A DNA stretch of 64,000 nucleotides, taken from NCBI RefSeq assembly GCF_009389715.1, contig NC_052405.1, forward strand, positions 13,584,194-13,648,193, given 5' to 3'. The stretch's first letter is position 1; the number at the start of each line of letters is the position of its first letter. Position numbers and translations under genes: made by a program. The notes beneath the pieces were generated by a model. That model had not been told where the DNA came from and did no database searches. It worked only from the letters and a program-made list of their open reading frames with translations. This DNA is from Phoenix dactylifera. Taxonomy: Eukaryota > Streptophyta > Magnoliopsida > Arecales > Arecaceae. Shown here one piece after another: positions 34,581 through 46,612 of this stretch.

Positions 34581-36873
34581 TTCTAGATGATTATGTTATC
34601 AAGTAGATAATTCATGAAAAACCCTGTTAATTCACTGGTTAATATTGCTCGACCATAGTGATGTAGGTTTTAGCTTGCTCTTCAGTTTGTTCTTCATGGG
34701 GTAATGAGAAGTTGATAATCTTCTCGCACCAACCTACCTAGAGTGGAGGTGGACTACAATTTTTCCAGAGGCTATTAGAATGTTGTACTTCACATTATTG
34801 TTTACCAACAGTGACATAATGTAATTTTCATCATTTTGGTGAAGAGAACTTGAATATTCTAAATAATGTCTTCTGGGAAGATGTCAACTTTCGAACTATG
34901 TTTTGTATTAATAGGGTTCAGTGATGCCATCTGTGTTTACTTAACTGATCAATCTCCTCACCAGATTCCCTTGGAACCATCACCCCATTTTTGGGGTCAT
35001 TGGATGAGCAGATGACAACCATAACAATTTGTGTATTGCATGCTTGTGGTGTGTGTAAATTAATTAAAATTTAATTTGATGCCTTCATGTGAAACTTCAA
35101 TCTGCCATAACCTTGGTGGCATTGTTGTGTGGGGTTCATAGTGTTTAACCTGTTCCTGAGCTACAGTTCCATCCCCTATTTTTTTCTGTTTTGCCATATT
35201 TGTTGCTAACAATTCGACACATACCATTTCCTCTATACTATCTCATTCTCATGCTGTCGTTCATGCTATTAAGTATTAACCAAATTAGTGAAGAGGTATG
35301 CAGTGATATGATATGCATATATTTTAGTCTATATAATCTTTTTATTGTTTTATCATGTATGCTAAAGTTGATTTGAAAATTTACAGAAGAATAATTTCTC
35401 TAAAAATTAATCTTCGTAAATTAAATTTAACATGCATGCTGAGCAGAACTCAATCTCAAGAAGGTTTGTTCATTTTTTAAGACTATTGCATTAAAGAAAC
35501 ACATCAACAGATGAATAGAGAATGGATATAGAATGATCCTGTTAAAATGGATCTATGTGGTACTCCACCTTATGCAGATTCTGTGTTGTCTTCCTGCTTA
35601 TTTGACTTATATAGAGTTTGAGCTCTTTCTCCTGAAATGTCTTCCTGCTCATTTACATCATCACCCTTCACGGGTTGAGTTCCCATGTTGACCTCCTTAA
35701 TGCTGTTTGAAGAAGCTAAAGAAGGGTTTCTGATACACTGGCTGATCCATTGGATGGGCATTTTCTCAAAATGATGTGTGGACTGGCTTATCCATACCAA
35801 ATAATGATCACAGACTTTTGCATGGTGGCTTAAGCATCTGTCTCCCCTACCTATGCTAGAAATGCCTTCAAGCAATATGTCCATTTTACTTCAGTGGGCA
35901 ATACTTTCTTTAGGTATGCTCAATCACCTGAATTGATTCTGGAAAACCAAACCTGTAGGGCTTGAACCAGAATTGTCTTAGGCTCATATATTCCTTTTTC
36001 TGATTCAGCCTAGGACATTTGTGATAAACTGTTACATACGGCTATGGAGCGAGGATGGATGGAGGATTGGGCCAGGTTTAAATTATGAAGAAAATCCATT
36101 ATTTTGCACCCTTTCTGATCAAAGATTAGTTAGTTTATATCTAGATTCAGCAAAATATGCTCCAACAAACACTGAAAATTTATTAGCTTTGACTGACCAG
36201 AAGGCAATTGGCATGTCTTGAATGGCTACATTTATATGTACATAATGGACATAGATACGTTCAGCAGCTCAGCAGATGCTGTGAATTCTGTGTCCATCAA
36301 TCTTGGAGGTTCATCTCTTTTTCTTTTCCACGAAAAGCATGTCTTAACATCAGCTATAAGTCTATTTTAGTGATCCCAGAATATTTCTCTCATTTTTCAG
36401 TTGCTGCAATGGCTTAATATTATACTTTGCCAAAAATGTGAGAATTCTTCACGTGCATGATGAAAGCTGTGTTCATGTTCCATTTTATCATAAAATGTTG
36501 GCATTGGGAAGAAAGAGTAAATTGCACTTAAAAGCTTGCTCCTATATTGGCATTTATTGGTATAAAAGGCATAGTTGCAGCACTGTTAATTTCAGATACT
36601 TATTGTTCAGAATTTGTCAAAGCTCATTTCTTCCATCTTCTTTAGCTTCGAATAGCATGCCAGAATATTAGGTACGGTAAGATTGACTTATTGGCTGTAT
36701 GAAACATAGGTCACTCTTCATAGGCTTTCTTAAATTCTTATTAGATTTTATTTTGTTCGGTAAGTACTAGATTGGTCACCTTTATTTTCTGATTTTTATT
36801 ATCTCTATATCTTCTAACTGTATGATTGCAGATTCCTTCTTCCTCAATTAACTTTCTACCATGTCTCTTGCAG
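34581..36873. other. UPF2 intron sequence, nothing firmly recognised
   Basis: AT-rich. A 104-codon minus-strand frame at 35570-35884 has fairly balanced composition but no family I recognise, so I leave it unannotated. Confidence 0.35.
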
Positions 36874-36978
36874 TTCTTTAAAGGCCTTAATGTCACTGCA
36901 GATCAAAAGAAGTTCTTCAAGAAAGCATTGCACTCATATTATGATGCTGTAGCTGAACGACTTCAATCTGAGCATAAT
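36874..36978 (+). CDS. UPF2: UPF2 exon U4
   Basis: 35 codons after CTTGCAG, reading FFKGLNVTADQKKFFKKAL and then HSYYDAVAERLQSEHN, followed by GTAAGT. It continues the first MIF4G region and is intact. Confidence 0.88.
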
Positions 36979-37189
36979 GTAAGTTTTGGAACTGTCTAAA
37001 ATTTTGGCATAATCTGAATATGCTTCTCTTAGCCTGGTTGAGCATGTGCTGCTTGCTTTGATTGTAATTCATTTGCTTTACCCTTCATTTTTGATGTATT
37101 AGTATAATCCTTTTATGTTTTTCCATGTTTGTGCAACAACTTTCCAGAAGCATTGAATAATATTGATTTTTTTTTTTTATACTATGCAG

Positions 37190-37317
37190 TCTCTTCGAAT
37201 GCTGGAACTTGAGAATGCAAAGATCTCGAGTGCTAAAGGGGAGCTTAGCGATGAGAATGCAGCTTCATACGAGAAGCTTAGGAAATCTTATGATCACTTA
37301 TTTCGTTGTGTCTCCTC
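37190..37317 (+). CDS. UPF2: UPF2 exon U5
   Basis: 128 bases after TATGCAG, reading SLRMLELENAKISSAKGELS and then DENAASYEKLRKSYDHLF, ending in phase 2 at GTAAGA. Intact. Confidence 0.88.
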
Positions 37318-38287
37318 GTAAGATCGTTAGCCAAACTTTCTATCTTGATATTTTGCTTTGAACTTAAATGTCTCATAGTTCCTAGTCTAATGTCTTTTCT
37401 TGTTTTCATGAGTAGATTAATCTCTTTATTATATTGTAATGCAAACTCAGAAATCCTGCCTTTATCTTAATATGTCACTTTGAGTTACCATTATCTTTGT
37501 ATATGCTATTATCTCTAGTATACATACTTCTTTTGGTTCAGTTCTCAATCTTTTAAGGAAAGAGTTCGGAGATGTACCAATTAAACGCGGAAACTTTCTT
37601 TCAAATTACATAATTTACAAAAGTCTTTAGTTAGAAGAGGTACCGACAACCAGTTGTGCTTCCACATGTGCATTGCATGTGCCAATGACAATTGCTATTT
37701 TATGTTGCAAGCTCTCAGCTTGATTTTATGTTCCAGTGTCACTCTTGTATGACTACACATGCTCGTCTTTAGTGAATACAAACCTTTTGCTTCATTTCTG
37801 TCTTGAAGAGACAGGAGAAGCATACTATGTAATAGGGGGAGTATCCTTTTCAAGTTACATGTCTCAGTGGAGAAAAGTTTTCAATCAGAATGGACTCGTT
37901 ACTTCATCTGTCAGTCATGTCTATATGAGCTCGAAGTCTTCATAAATGCACATCCTTAGGTTTGATTTTGTACTCCTCTCTGAGGGAGAGAAATAAGAGG
38001 TGTGTCAGCCCAGTTCATTTATCCAGTTTCATAAATAATAGAAAGTAATCTGTTAGCTAATGGGAAACCGTAGCCGTCAATTTTTCCTTTCATGTGCCTA
38101 ACACATGCCAAACATTAGTTTATTGATGTTGCATGCTTTTTGCACCTTTTCTCTCTTCCTTCTATAAATTTTCTTTCTTTCTTTCTTTCGTTTTTTCTTC
38201 CTGCCTTTTATTTATTTCTCATTAGCTTCATTATTGTGCTTCCATCTACAATCTCATTCTTTTTTTCCCCTATTTTTCGGTATACAG
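37318..38287. other. UPF2 intron U5-U6
   Basis: AT-rich, with a TTTC repeat near 38168-38190. No other feature seen. Confidence 0.4.
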
Positions 38288-38464
38288 TTTAGCTGAGGCC
38301 CTTGATATGCAACCTCCAGTAATGCCAGATGATGGGCACACGACTAGGTTAACCACAGGTGTGGATGTACCATCTTCCGCTTCTGGAAAGGAGTCTTCTG
38401 TGCTTGAACCTGTGTGGGATGATGAAGACACAAGGGCATTTTATGAATCCTTACCTGATCTGAG
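38288..38464 (+). CDS. UPF2: UPF2 exon U6
   Basis: After ATACAG the frame reads LAEALDMQPPVMPDDGHTTR through EPVWDDEDTRAFYESLPDLR, the conserved linker after the first MIF4G region. It ends at GAG before GTTGGT. Intact. Confidence 0.88.
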
Positions 38465-38640
38465 GTTGGTTAAAACTTTTACTAGTGTTGTTTATGCTAT
38501 CGTTCAGAACTATTATATAGAATTTATACTCTCTGAATTTTCAGTTAAAGATACTGTTCTTATTTATCTATGTGAGAGATTTCTGTTATTTCTGTTTGTT
38601 TGTAGTTCATGTGATACAAATTGGCTTATTTTGTAACCAG

Positions 38641-38722
38641 AGCTTTTGTTCCTGCTGTATTATTGGGAGAAGCAGAACCGAAGTCGAATGAGCAACATCC
38701 AAAGACACCAGAACGACAAAAT
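38641..38722 (+). CDS. UPF2: UPF2 exon U7
   Basis: After AACCAG the frame reads AFVPAVLLGEAEPKSNEQHP and then KTPERQN, followed by GTAAGG. The next family exons, covering the first part of the second MIF4G region, are not found before the duplicated block starts at 39387. Confidence 0.87.
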
Positions 38723-39696
38723 GTAAGGATGAAATGGTTATCTTCTGGCATCTCTCTAATGAGTTTTAAAAGTTTATGAAAAGAATATATTGCCTTAAAA
38801 TTTGCATTAATTTTTCTGAGAATGGTGTACTGTAATCAAATTTGTTAGGGAACTAATAATCTTAGAAGCTGAGTGCTCCTTATCATGTTACTGAAGTAGC
38901 AAGTATAGAGCCATCAGGAGCATGATAGTTTTACTATCAGAGATCTCATTTAGTATTTTTTGTGTTTGAAAATGCCTTAAAAATTTTATCCCAAAAAACC
39001 TTAAAATTCTGCTCAGGGTTATGGGTATTGTTACACTTAAAGGGTGATTTGCCCTAGCATCATTTTTCCATGGTTAGTTTGTCTGTTAAAATCCGAAAAT
39101 GGTAAGATTGAACTGAAACGATGTCTTCCACTAATTGTTTAGTGTGACTTTGCTGAGCTTGGTTCCATATCTTAGTTGTAAAAAAATGAGAATTGATAGG
39201 GGAATGATAGTGACGTAAAAGGAGTGGGGATGCATCCTTTGGCAAATGTCAGGTTCTTAAACCACCAAGGGAAAACTGTTGGAACATATATTTATTTGCA
39301 CATGCATATATGTTCTTTTGAGATGTTCAGTTGCAGTTTTTCTAATGCTGTTGCGTGTGTTCGAAGGGATGGTGTGATATGCAAGGTTCCTATTGGTAGA
39401 TCTTGAGGTATCTTGCATCATAACAGTATATGTTCTAGTTCATATTAAATCTCCCCTGACTACTGGTATGTTAAAGTTTTACATGTTCTCCATGTGGATT
39501 TTATAGTTTCAAAATTGAGCATTCAAGTTAGTTTAGCAGATTATTCTGACTTATCTCTTGTTCAGCTGTATTCTTTTATGGATTAGGTATATCTAGGCTG
39601 GGTGTAATTTGTGGAATTGTACACTCCCCAGCTTCAAAATGTTTTTTTTTGTTTTAAAAAAATTAAGGGGATCCCCATCTTAAAATGTCAATTTAG

Positions 39697-40330
39697 GATC
39701 AATATCGGCTGAACCGATATTGGGCACCATACCAGTTGCCTGGTGGGACAAGTCGGTTTGGGCCCGTTTCGTGCCGTACGGTGCCCGTACCGACACAGTA
39801 GAGGAGGCGGGGGAGAGAGAAAAGAGAGAGAGAAGGGGGAGAGAGGGAGGGAGGCCGGCGGAGGGCCGGCGGAGGGCCGTCGAAGGTCGGCGACCCGGGC
39901 AAGAGACGGAGGAAACCTTCGCTGCCAGAAAACAGGGCGGGTCCCCTGTTTCGTTCGAAACTATGGTCCGACCCTTTTTTTATTTTGCAGTTTTTAAGTG
40001 AAAGCAAATCATTTTGACTTCACTTAAAAATTGTAAAATAAAAAAAGGGGTCGAAACAAGAGATCCGCCCTATTTTTCGTTTGTGGAGCCGCAAGGGCTG
40101 GAGGAGCATCCTTCGCATGGCTAGCCGGCCTCCGCCGGCTGGCTTCCACCTCTCCCTCTCCCTCTCCCTCCCCTGCTCGGTCTCTTTTTCTCTCTTTCTT
40201 TCTCCTTCTCCCCCTCCGGCAACGGATTTCGTTTCTGTTGCTGGAACCGTGTCGGTCAGCCGTCGGAACGACTCGAAACAGCCGAAACCGCCCTATTCAG
40301 GACTATTCCACTGACCCTGCTTAGGATCCT
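39697..40330. repeat. Fold-back GC/GA element, copy 3
   Basis: Partner of 6000-6672, with TTTCGTTCGAAA at about 39949-39960 and a shorter GGCCGGCGGAGG array. Arms, (GA)n, (CT)n and AT-rich core are in the same order. Confidence 0.7.
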
Positions 40331-40645
40331 GAGATATGTAAAGTCTTTAGTTTCCTCAGATTTGATTTTTTTCTTTATCTTGTTAAGTCTGAATTGATTA
40401 ATATAATTTGCTAGAATTGCTACAAAAAGCTCCTTTTACATTTCATTTAGCTTTTATTTCAACAACTTCGGTGCCTTTCATTTGATAAGGAAAGAATGAT
40501 TTCTCTGGCTTTCATAATTTTAATGGAGACCTTCCCCTAGATTTCTGAATTATATGATTTGTCATATGTAGGATTTGAGTTTTATGCTTTGTTGGTCAGA
40601 GTTAAATGAGTGGCGAGTTTATTATTTTCTAAGCAAGGTCTGTTG

Positions 40646-41333
40646 TGCTAATATCGGGCATCGTACTAGTTGTTCGGTGGCACGAGTCGGTACGGGCCCA
40701 CGCCATGCTGTACCGGGCCTGTACTGAAACAGCAGAGGAGGCAGGAGAGAGAGTGAACATGTGTGAGAAAAGGGAGAGAGGAGCGCTGGCGGAGGCCGGC
40801 GCCCGGACAGGAGGCGGAGGCTGCGGCTAGGTCTCTGTTTCGTTCAAAATGGGGTCCGACCGCTAAAATTTTTGCAATTTTTAAGTGAAGTCGCAAATCA
40901 TTTGCTGACTTCACTTAAATATCGTGAAATTACAAAAAATATTTTTAAAAAATTAAGTGAAGTTGGCAATAGGTTTGCCGGCTTCAATTGAAATCTGCAA
41001 AAATAAAGGGCCTCCCTCCGGGCGCCTGTTTCGAACGAAACAAGGGACCGGAGGTGGAGCCCCGCCTCCGCATCTCTCCGGCGTTTGCCTCCTCCCCACG
41101 GAGGCTCCCTGGCCTCCGCCGGCCAGCCTTGGACGACCTCTCTTCCTTCCTCTCCCTCTCCCTCTCCCTCTCCCTCCCTCCCCCATTCTCTCTCGTTTCC
41201 TTTTTTTTTCTCCTTCTATCCCTCCGAAGACGGCGTTTCGGTTTGGTTGCTGGAACCGTCCCAGTCCGCCGTTGATACGGCTTGGTACGCTCCGAACTGG
41301 GCGGTTCGGGATGGTTCCGCTGACCATATTCTG
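40646..41333. repeat. Fold-back GC/GA element, copy 4
   Basis: Partner of 6993-7610. It keeps an extra core segment of about 40 bases (near 40890-40930) with TTTAAGTGAAGTCGC and GACTTCACTTAAA facing each other. Its right arm keeps CCTGGCCTCCGCCGGCC. Copy 2 lacks both, so this is the more complete version. Confidence 0.7.
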
Positions 41334-41918
41334 GAGTTTCATCTCATGATTTTTGGAAGTCGATGAAACCATAAGGAGGCTCGTTGGCCATTTAAGCCTT
41401 CTGTCATTTTTGGGTTTCTTTTGAAGAATCAGTGTGATCTGGTCATTAGATGTATACCCTTTTGATCTAGTCATTGCATATACATTGCATATTTTTTGTT
41501 TCAACTCGTATGGAAGTTCATATTTTGAGTACAAATCATGTAATCACATGACATATGTAATATGTATCGAGGGGCCATATGTAAAAGATGGCCAACGGAA
41601 ATTACAATGTGTTGAACATACTGAATATAGAGATAAACAAGAAATAAGCAGCCAATAAATGTTCATGACATGTGTAAAACCTAGACATCCGAAGCGCTAT
41701 GAACCACAATATCATATTTTGCCATTTCCATCCATCTTCTTTGGTCTCCTGTTCTGCTTTCCAACCCTTAAACCTAAATATCAGAACACTTATTAAGATG
41801 CTCGGTAGAATTTTCCAGCCCCGAAGGTACTATGCTTTATTTTTTTCAGTTAATGGATGGTGCATTTAAAAATATCATTGTATAATTATTTTTAAAAATG
41901 CATGATAAAAAATTTCAG

Positions 41919-42089
41919 GTTTTGGAGGAGATTAGGCTTGGGTTAGAATTGAATGATTATGGAATGCAGCAGCAGCGCCTTGCTTACATGCGATTCTTAG
42001 GAGAGCTATACAACTATGAGCATATTGATTCATCTGTAATTTTTGAAACATTATACTTGATTATCATTTTCGGCCATGGAACACCAGAA
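41919..42089 (+). CDS. UPF2: UPF2 exon U10' (main locus)
   Basis: 57 codons between TTTCAG and GTAAGT, the same as 8195-8365 apart from two residues (MRFLGEL and IFGHGTPE here, both the more usual family residues). Confidence 0.85.
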
Positions 42090-44239
42090 GTAAGTAATGT
42101 GCCTTATTATTATTGATTATTGAAATTCTTATTTGTATTTCTTACCTCAAGTTTTCAATTTTTATATTAATGTTTGTAGAAATTGTTGCTGGCATGGTAG
42201 AAAACATTACATGAATGATTAAAGTTAAAGCCATATCTGGTTTTTGGGATTTGGCAAGGGTTGGTTATTTGACTAACAGTTCTATTGCATTATATACTTG
42301 GTTAATTTGCATACCAGAAGTTAAAAAAAAATATCAATTATTATATTCATCAAGATTTAAAACCAATATGTTATGGGTTCTACAAATTGATAACCTTGTT
42401 GACCTGCATTTGAGGGATTCATGTATACAGATGACTGATCTATGATGCTTTTGAAATTTGAAGCTTAAAGCTTCTTAGATTTTGGTGATGAATGACTTAA
42501 ATGGACAAAAAGTTAAACAATTGTGGTCAAGCTTAAAATCTTCTGATTGCAAGTTCTAATTAGATCCTTGTTTCCAATGTTTTTGCATGACTTTATCCTA
42601 GTTGTTACATAATCATGAAATGTCTTTTAATTTTATAAAATCCTGGATAATGGATTTATAATAGAAATGCTTTCTTCTCATGCTACTTGTGTCCTAATCA
42701 CTTTTCTCCCATTAATTACTGGCATTTTATTTTTGCTGTTTCTCTATTATTTTTTCCTTCTTGCCAAACCATGTAATACTATTTGAAACTGTTCTTACTT
42801 GGGGCATTTTTAAGTTAACTGTTTATGATCACGAAAACTGGAAGCTTTGCTCCAGTTAGTCACGATGTTAAAAATGCGATGTGAAATGGTCGCTAGGAGA
42901 GAACTGGTGTAACCAACTACCAAAGCTTGATGTTTCTACATAGCTTCTGGATTCAATGTAGATAAAGACACTTCCTTCTCATTTCATGCTTTTTCAGTTT
43001 CTTGTGAGCAGGCTTGGGCATTCCACAGGCTCAACAATCTAAAAATTTGTTACAATCAAGTTTAGTCAATCAAGACATAATTTAAAAAAATTATGGTCAA
43101 GACTTGAGGTTGTTCATAAAGAATTATAAAGTACAGATGAAAAACAGATAAAAGTAATGTCGTGTACCTTTTGTTGCTGATGTTGGTGAGGCATAAGCTT
43201 GTAGAGTCCCACATGGGAGTTCCAGTTCATTTAATGGAACTCTAAACCAATGGGATCATCATTATTTCAAATGAAGGAAACTGCTAATTCTCAGTCATCA
43301 TATGTAAAGTGTGGAAATCTTTAACTTTGAGCACTATGTACTTTAAAATACATAACCTTTATGAAGATAATTAGTCCTATTGCAGTTTAGTAGAGGTCAG
43401 GAAACTTTAATTTTCTGCTAGTTATTAGTGATCAGATTGAATGGCCAGATCCACATGGCTGGCAGATTAAGGCGAAAGTAACTAAGACAGAATTTCAATA
43501 TTATAGACAAGGAGGCTGAGATATACTGAATACCCACCTAATTACTCAAAGTCCGGAGCACTCTTCAGTTTAGCCATGATATATTGACAGAATATGGTTC
43601 TTGTGGAAATATATAACATGCGATTCTTTCAATAGTATACTGCTTGTGCATATCCGTATCTTGCATACTTTCCTCATAAAGCAATAAATTTTCTTTGGGG
43701 TACATAGGGACTATATTAACATATGTAAAAATCAGACATGAAGCTGCATGGAGATAGTGTGTTGCGATCAAACAACAGCTTTTCTAGTTATGTGAAAAAA
43801 TAAAGGCAGTACAACAAAGAGAAGGAGAATAAGAAAGAGGGTAAGAGAACTAATGCTCTGAATGCACAAATTGCCAACTGTTGTTCCTTATCTTATTACT
43901 GTAACTTCTAGAAATCTCGGGGGTAAAGACAAAAACTGAGTCATTGTTCAGAAGTTAAGATATTGACAAAATCATAATTGGTAGATGCATATATTCGATA
44001 CAAGAATGGCACAAGCATTGACTGCAATATGCCCGACACATCAAAAACATGATGTTGTTTTAACGCATTCAGTTATTTGGTGTTGTGAATAGCATTTTAA
44101 CTTTGCAATCTGAACTTGTCCTTGTTCATGAAATCAAGTGTTTCTTTTCTTTCATTTTTCTACTTCATGTAACATGATGGAAATATTCTTTGGCCAATTT
44201 TTCTTATTAGTGCATTTTTTTATTTTTCTTATTGTAAAG

Positions 44240-44425
44240 CAAGATGCACTGGATCCACTAGAAGACTACTTTCGGATCAGGATGATAATAACACTTCTTC
44301 AGACATGCGGTCACTATTTTGATTGAGGTTCTTCAAAGAGGAAACTTGATAGATTTTTGATATATTTTCAGAGATACGTCCTTAGCAAAGGTCCAATACC
44401 ACTAGATATTGAGTTTGACATTCAG
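44240..44425 (+). CDS. UPF2: UPF2 exon U11' with in-frame stop
   Basis: Matches 10527-10712, but codon 29 is TGA (44324-44326) instead of CGA, so the reading frame ends after GHYFD. The splice sites are unchanged. A single C-to-T change explains the difference. Confidence 0.85.
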
Positions 44426-44505
44426 GTTAGTTAAAATTTACTTGTCAAGTAGTTATTTATTTTTCTATCATCCAATAGTGGTATTCCTATTTCCAGTAAG
44501 TTGCT

Positions 44506-44775
44506 TTGAGCCTCCTAGCATGTAAGGTTATTTTAGAATTGTCGATGCACTTGTCATACCTTATAGTTACAATTATTTTGTGTATGCAATGTGATGCAGC
44601 AAAGGGTACAACCAACAGGTACTATGACCAGCTAGACCACGCCAAGCGTTGGAGGAGTCAGCTGAAAGTTTTCCAGTTTCATACTTGTCAGCTAGCTAAA
44701 GTCAAGAAACAAAATATGGAATTTTATAACCCTCTGCCTGTGCCACATATGCCAATCAAAAGGAAGAGGAAGTAA
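44506..44775 (+). other. Unrecognised reading frame ending in KRKRK, second copy
   Basis: Duplicate of 10793-11062, still open. It lies inside the intron between U11' and U12. Family unknown. Confidence 0.3.
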
Positions 44776-45098
44776 ACTGGAGCAAAGAGGTTGCACTTTG
44801 AATATTAACATGCAAATAAAAGTAAACTGGATTGAAGAACCCTTTAACTTGGTGATGGAAATTCTTTTGAAAAATTGTATTAACATGCCAAAGGCTACCT
44901 CTTACAATGTATTATACACATATTTATAGGATATAATCCCCTAACCCTAATTCGGGCATTAAACTCGATACGAAATCATACTTGAAATAGGACTCGACAA
45001 TAAGGAAACATGCTGGAGTTATTCTTCTACAAATATGGAAATCTGGCTAAAATTTGATATTGTTCTTAATGAAAAATCTATAAGAAAATTTGATGAAT

Positions 45099-45166
45099 CC
45101 ACTGGCTCCTCCAATGCTGGTTATAGTACATGTTGGTTGTATCCTGTGCTGCATCACAATGTGCAT
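45099..45166 (-). repeat. Inverted fragment of the KRKRK-frame sequence
   Basis: On the minus strand this reads TGTGATGCAGCACAGGATAC and so on to TTGGAGGAGCCAG, matching 44590-44665 with a gap of about 16 bases. The two lie in opposite orientation about 0.5 kb apart. Confidence 0.6.
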
Positions 45167-45470
45167 AATTCTTATGCTTTGAAAAAGTCACATATCTCTT
45201 TTTAGCTTTGACTATGGAAATAAAGTTCTTTTTATAGTATTGCTGAATGAAACATAGAGATTCTGGCTGATTGGATTTTGGTTTGTCAATTGGCACCTCT
45301 CTCCTTGTTGCTAGCTCCAAGGAGAGGATCCAGGTTTGATCCTGGCATGTGACCCTCCCACTATAATTCTTGGAAAACAAAAAGAAATAAAAGAAGAAAC
45401 AAAGAAATTCTGCATTTATTCTGCATTAATAAATTTAGTGGATATTTCTCATTAATTAAAATGCTTGCAG

Positions 45471-46024
45471 GATATGTTCGCCGATTTACAACCAAACATG
45501 ACTCGATACTCATCCATTGAGGAAGTTAATGCGGCACTGATTGAACTTGAAGAACATGAGCGCATAGCCTTAATGGAGAAGGCCAGCAGTGAGAAACACT
45601 CTGATGGTGAATCTCAGAAAGCTCCATCCCAAACAACTACAACCATCAAAGCCAATGGCAGCAGTGTAGCAAACAGAATGGAGGAAAATGGCAGGGTCCA
45701 GGAAGAACCACCAGATAGTGAAAGCTATTCAGATAGTGGCAGCATTGATCAGGAGGGACATGAAGACGAGGAAGATCTGTTGTATGAGGACAAATCAGAT
45801 GACAGATCTGAAGGGGATGGCGACGATGAAGATGATGGGGGACCCATTGGTTCTGATGAGGAAGACATGTCCAGGTCAGGCAGAAGTTGGTGGAAGTTAA
45901 TCCGAAGAAGGAAGAGGAATTTGACCGGGAAATGAGAGCCCTGATGCAGGAGAGTTTGGAGTCCCGCAAATTAGAGCTACGGGCAAGGCCCACTCTGAAC
46001 ATGATGATACCAATGAATATTTAA
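45471..46024 (+). pseudogene. UPF2: UPF2 exon U12 (acidic C-terminal region), frameshifted and truncated
   Basis: After GCTTGCAG the frame reads DMFADLQPNMTRYSSIEEVN and then an acidic Ser/Glu/Asp-rich stretch to GSDEEDM. Near 45870 the frame slips by one base. From 45875 the shifted frame reads VRQKLVEVNPKEEEEFDRE and then ALMQESLESRKLELRARPTL to NMMIPMNI and TAA at 46022-46024. In intact UPF2 the protein continues for over a hundred more residues, including the UPF1-binding part. I find none of that downstream. The unshifted frame runs to a stop at 45933-45935 and its last 20 or so residues are not UPF2-like. Confidence 0.85.
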
Positions 46025-46612
46025 GGTTCAAAGTTTAGAAGAATGGTAGTCAGTAGTCACCAATCCGAAATCAAGACTCCTGGGACTTGTTCGGTGCAGC
46101 CTGATAAATGCAAGCTGCTGCACCACCCAGGCATTCTTCTTCAGAGTGAAGTATTTGCGAGTCTGTATATACTGTTTCTATCGTCGTCTTGGATATAGTT
46201 GTTTGGCGATTGTTGATCTCAGAAGTTAAGATTAGATAATATTCATGCTCTTACTAGAAATTCTATTTCTTTTATGTAGTACAACTTCTGTTTTAGCATG
46301 CTATGAGGATGCCACCATGAAAGTTGGCAATTAGCTTTATGAGATCTAAACTACTTGGAGAATGGACCTCTACTTAGATAATGGATGTAGCTTGTTTATT
46401 GTGCCTTGGTAAAGTTTTACCATGGTGCTAAAGCTTGTCTGGTTTCCTGTTTAAAGGCTAGAGCTTGTGATTATTTTCATCTATAGACCAAATAATGCTG
46501 AATACAATTTGATATATTACATATATTAGTAATGTAAAATAGAATACAAAGAGAGGAGTGGAGGAAAGTACTCTTCTGCAATTGTTGTTTTATAGTTCTA
46601 TAAGAGTTTCAG
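46025..46612. other. AT-rich spacer between the UPF2 remnant and the armadillo exon
   Basis: No coding sequence recognised. Its right end is intron sequence leading to the acceptor at 46612. Confidence 0.4.

Larger units (their letters stand above)
39387..44798 (+). repeat. 5.4-kb duplicated UPF2 block in the main locus (partner 5694-11083)
   Basis: The second copy of the block described at 5694-11083. To its left (38723-39386) the sequence is unlike 4967-5693, so the exons U8 and U9 of fragment L have no counterpart here. To its right it runs on to UPF2 U12, whereas the other copy joins block B. Confidence 0.9.
20458..46024 (+). pseudogene. UPF2: UPF2 main locus, broken: exons U1-U7, U10', U11', U12
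   Basis: Exons in order: U1 20458-20545; U2 26695-26782 with a second copy at 27729-27816; U3 32216-32566; U4 36874-36978; U5 37190-37317; U6 38288-38464; U7 38641-38722; U10' 41919-42089; U11' 44240-44425; U12 from 45471. The product would be UPF2, the scaffold joining UPF1 and UPF3 in nonsense-mediated decay. Missing in the window: the start exon, the exon between U1 and U2 (the part around 'IKKLKQINEEQ'), the first part of the second MIF4G region, U8 and U9, and the UPF1-binding C-terminus. Damage seen: lost donor after U3, TGA in U11' at 44324-44326, a frameshift in U12 near 45870, and TAA at 46022-46024. Introns are long and full of repeats. Confidence 0.82.

Noticed and set aside
35570-35884. 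104-codon minus-strand frame with balanced composition
   Set aside because: No recognised family, no splice context and no second copy. Left as a possible fragment only.
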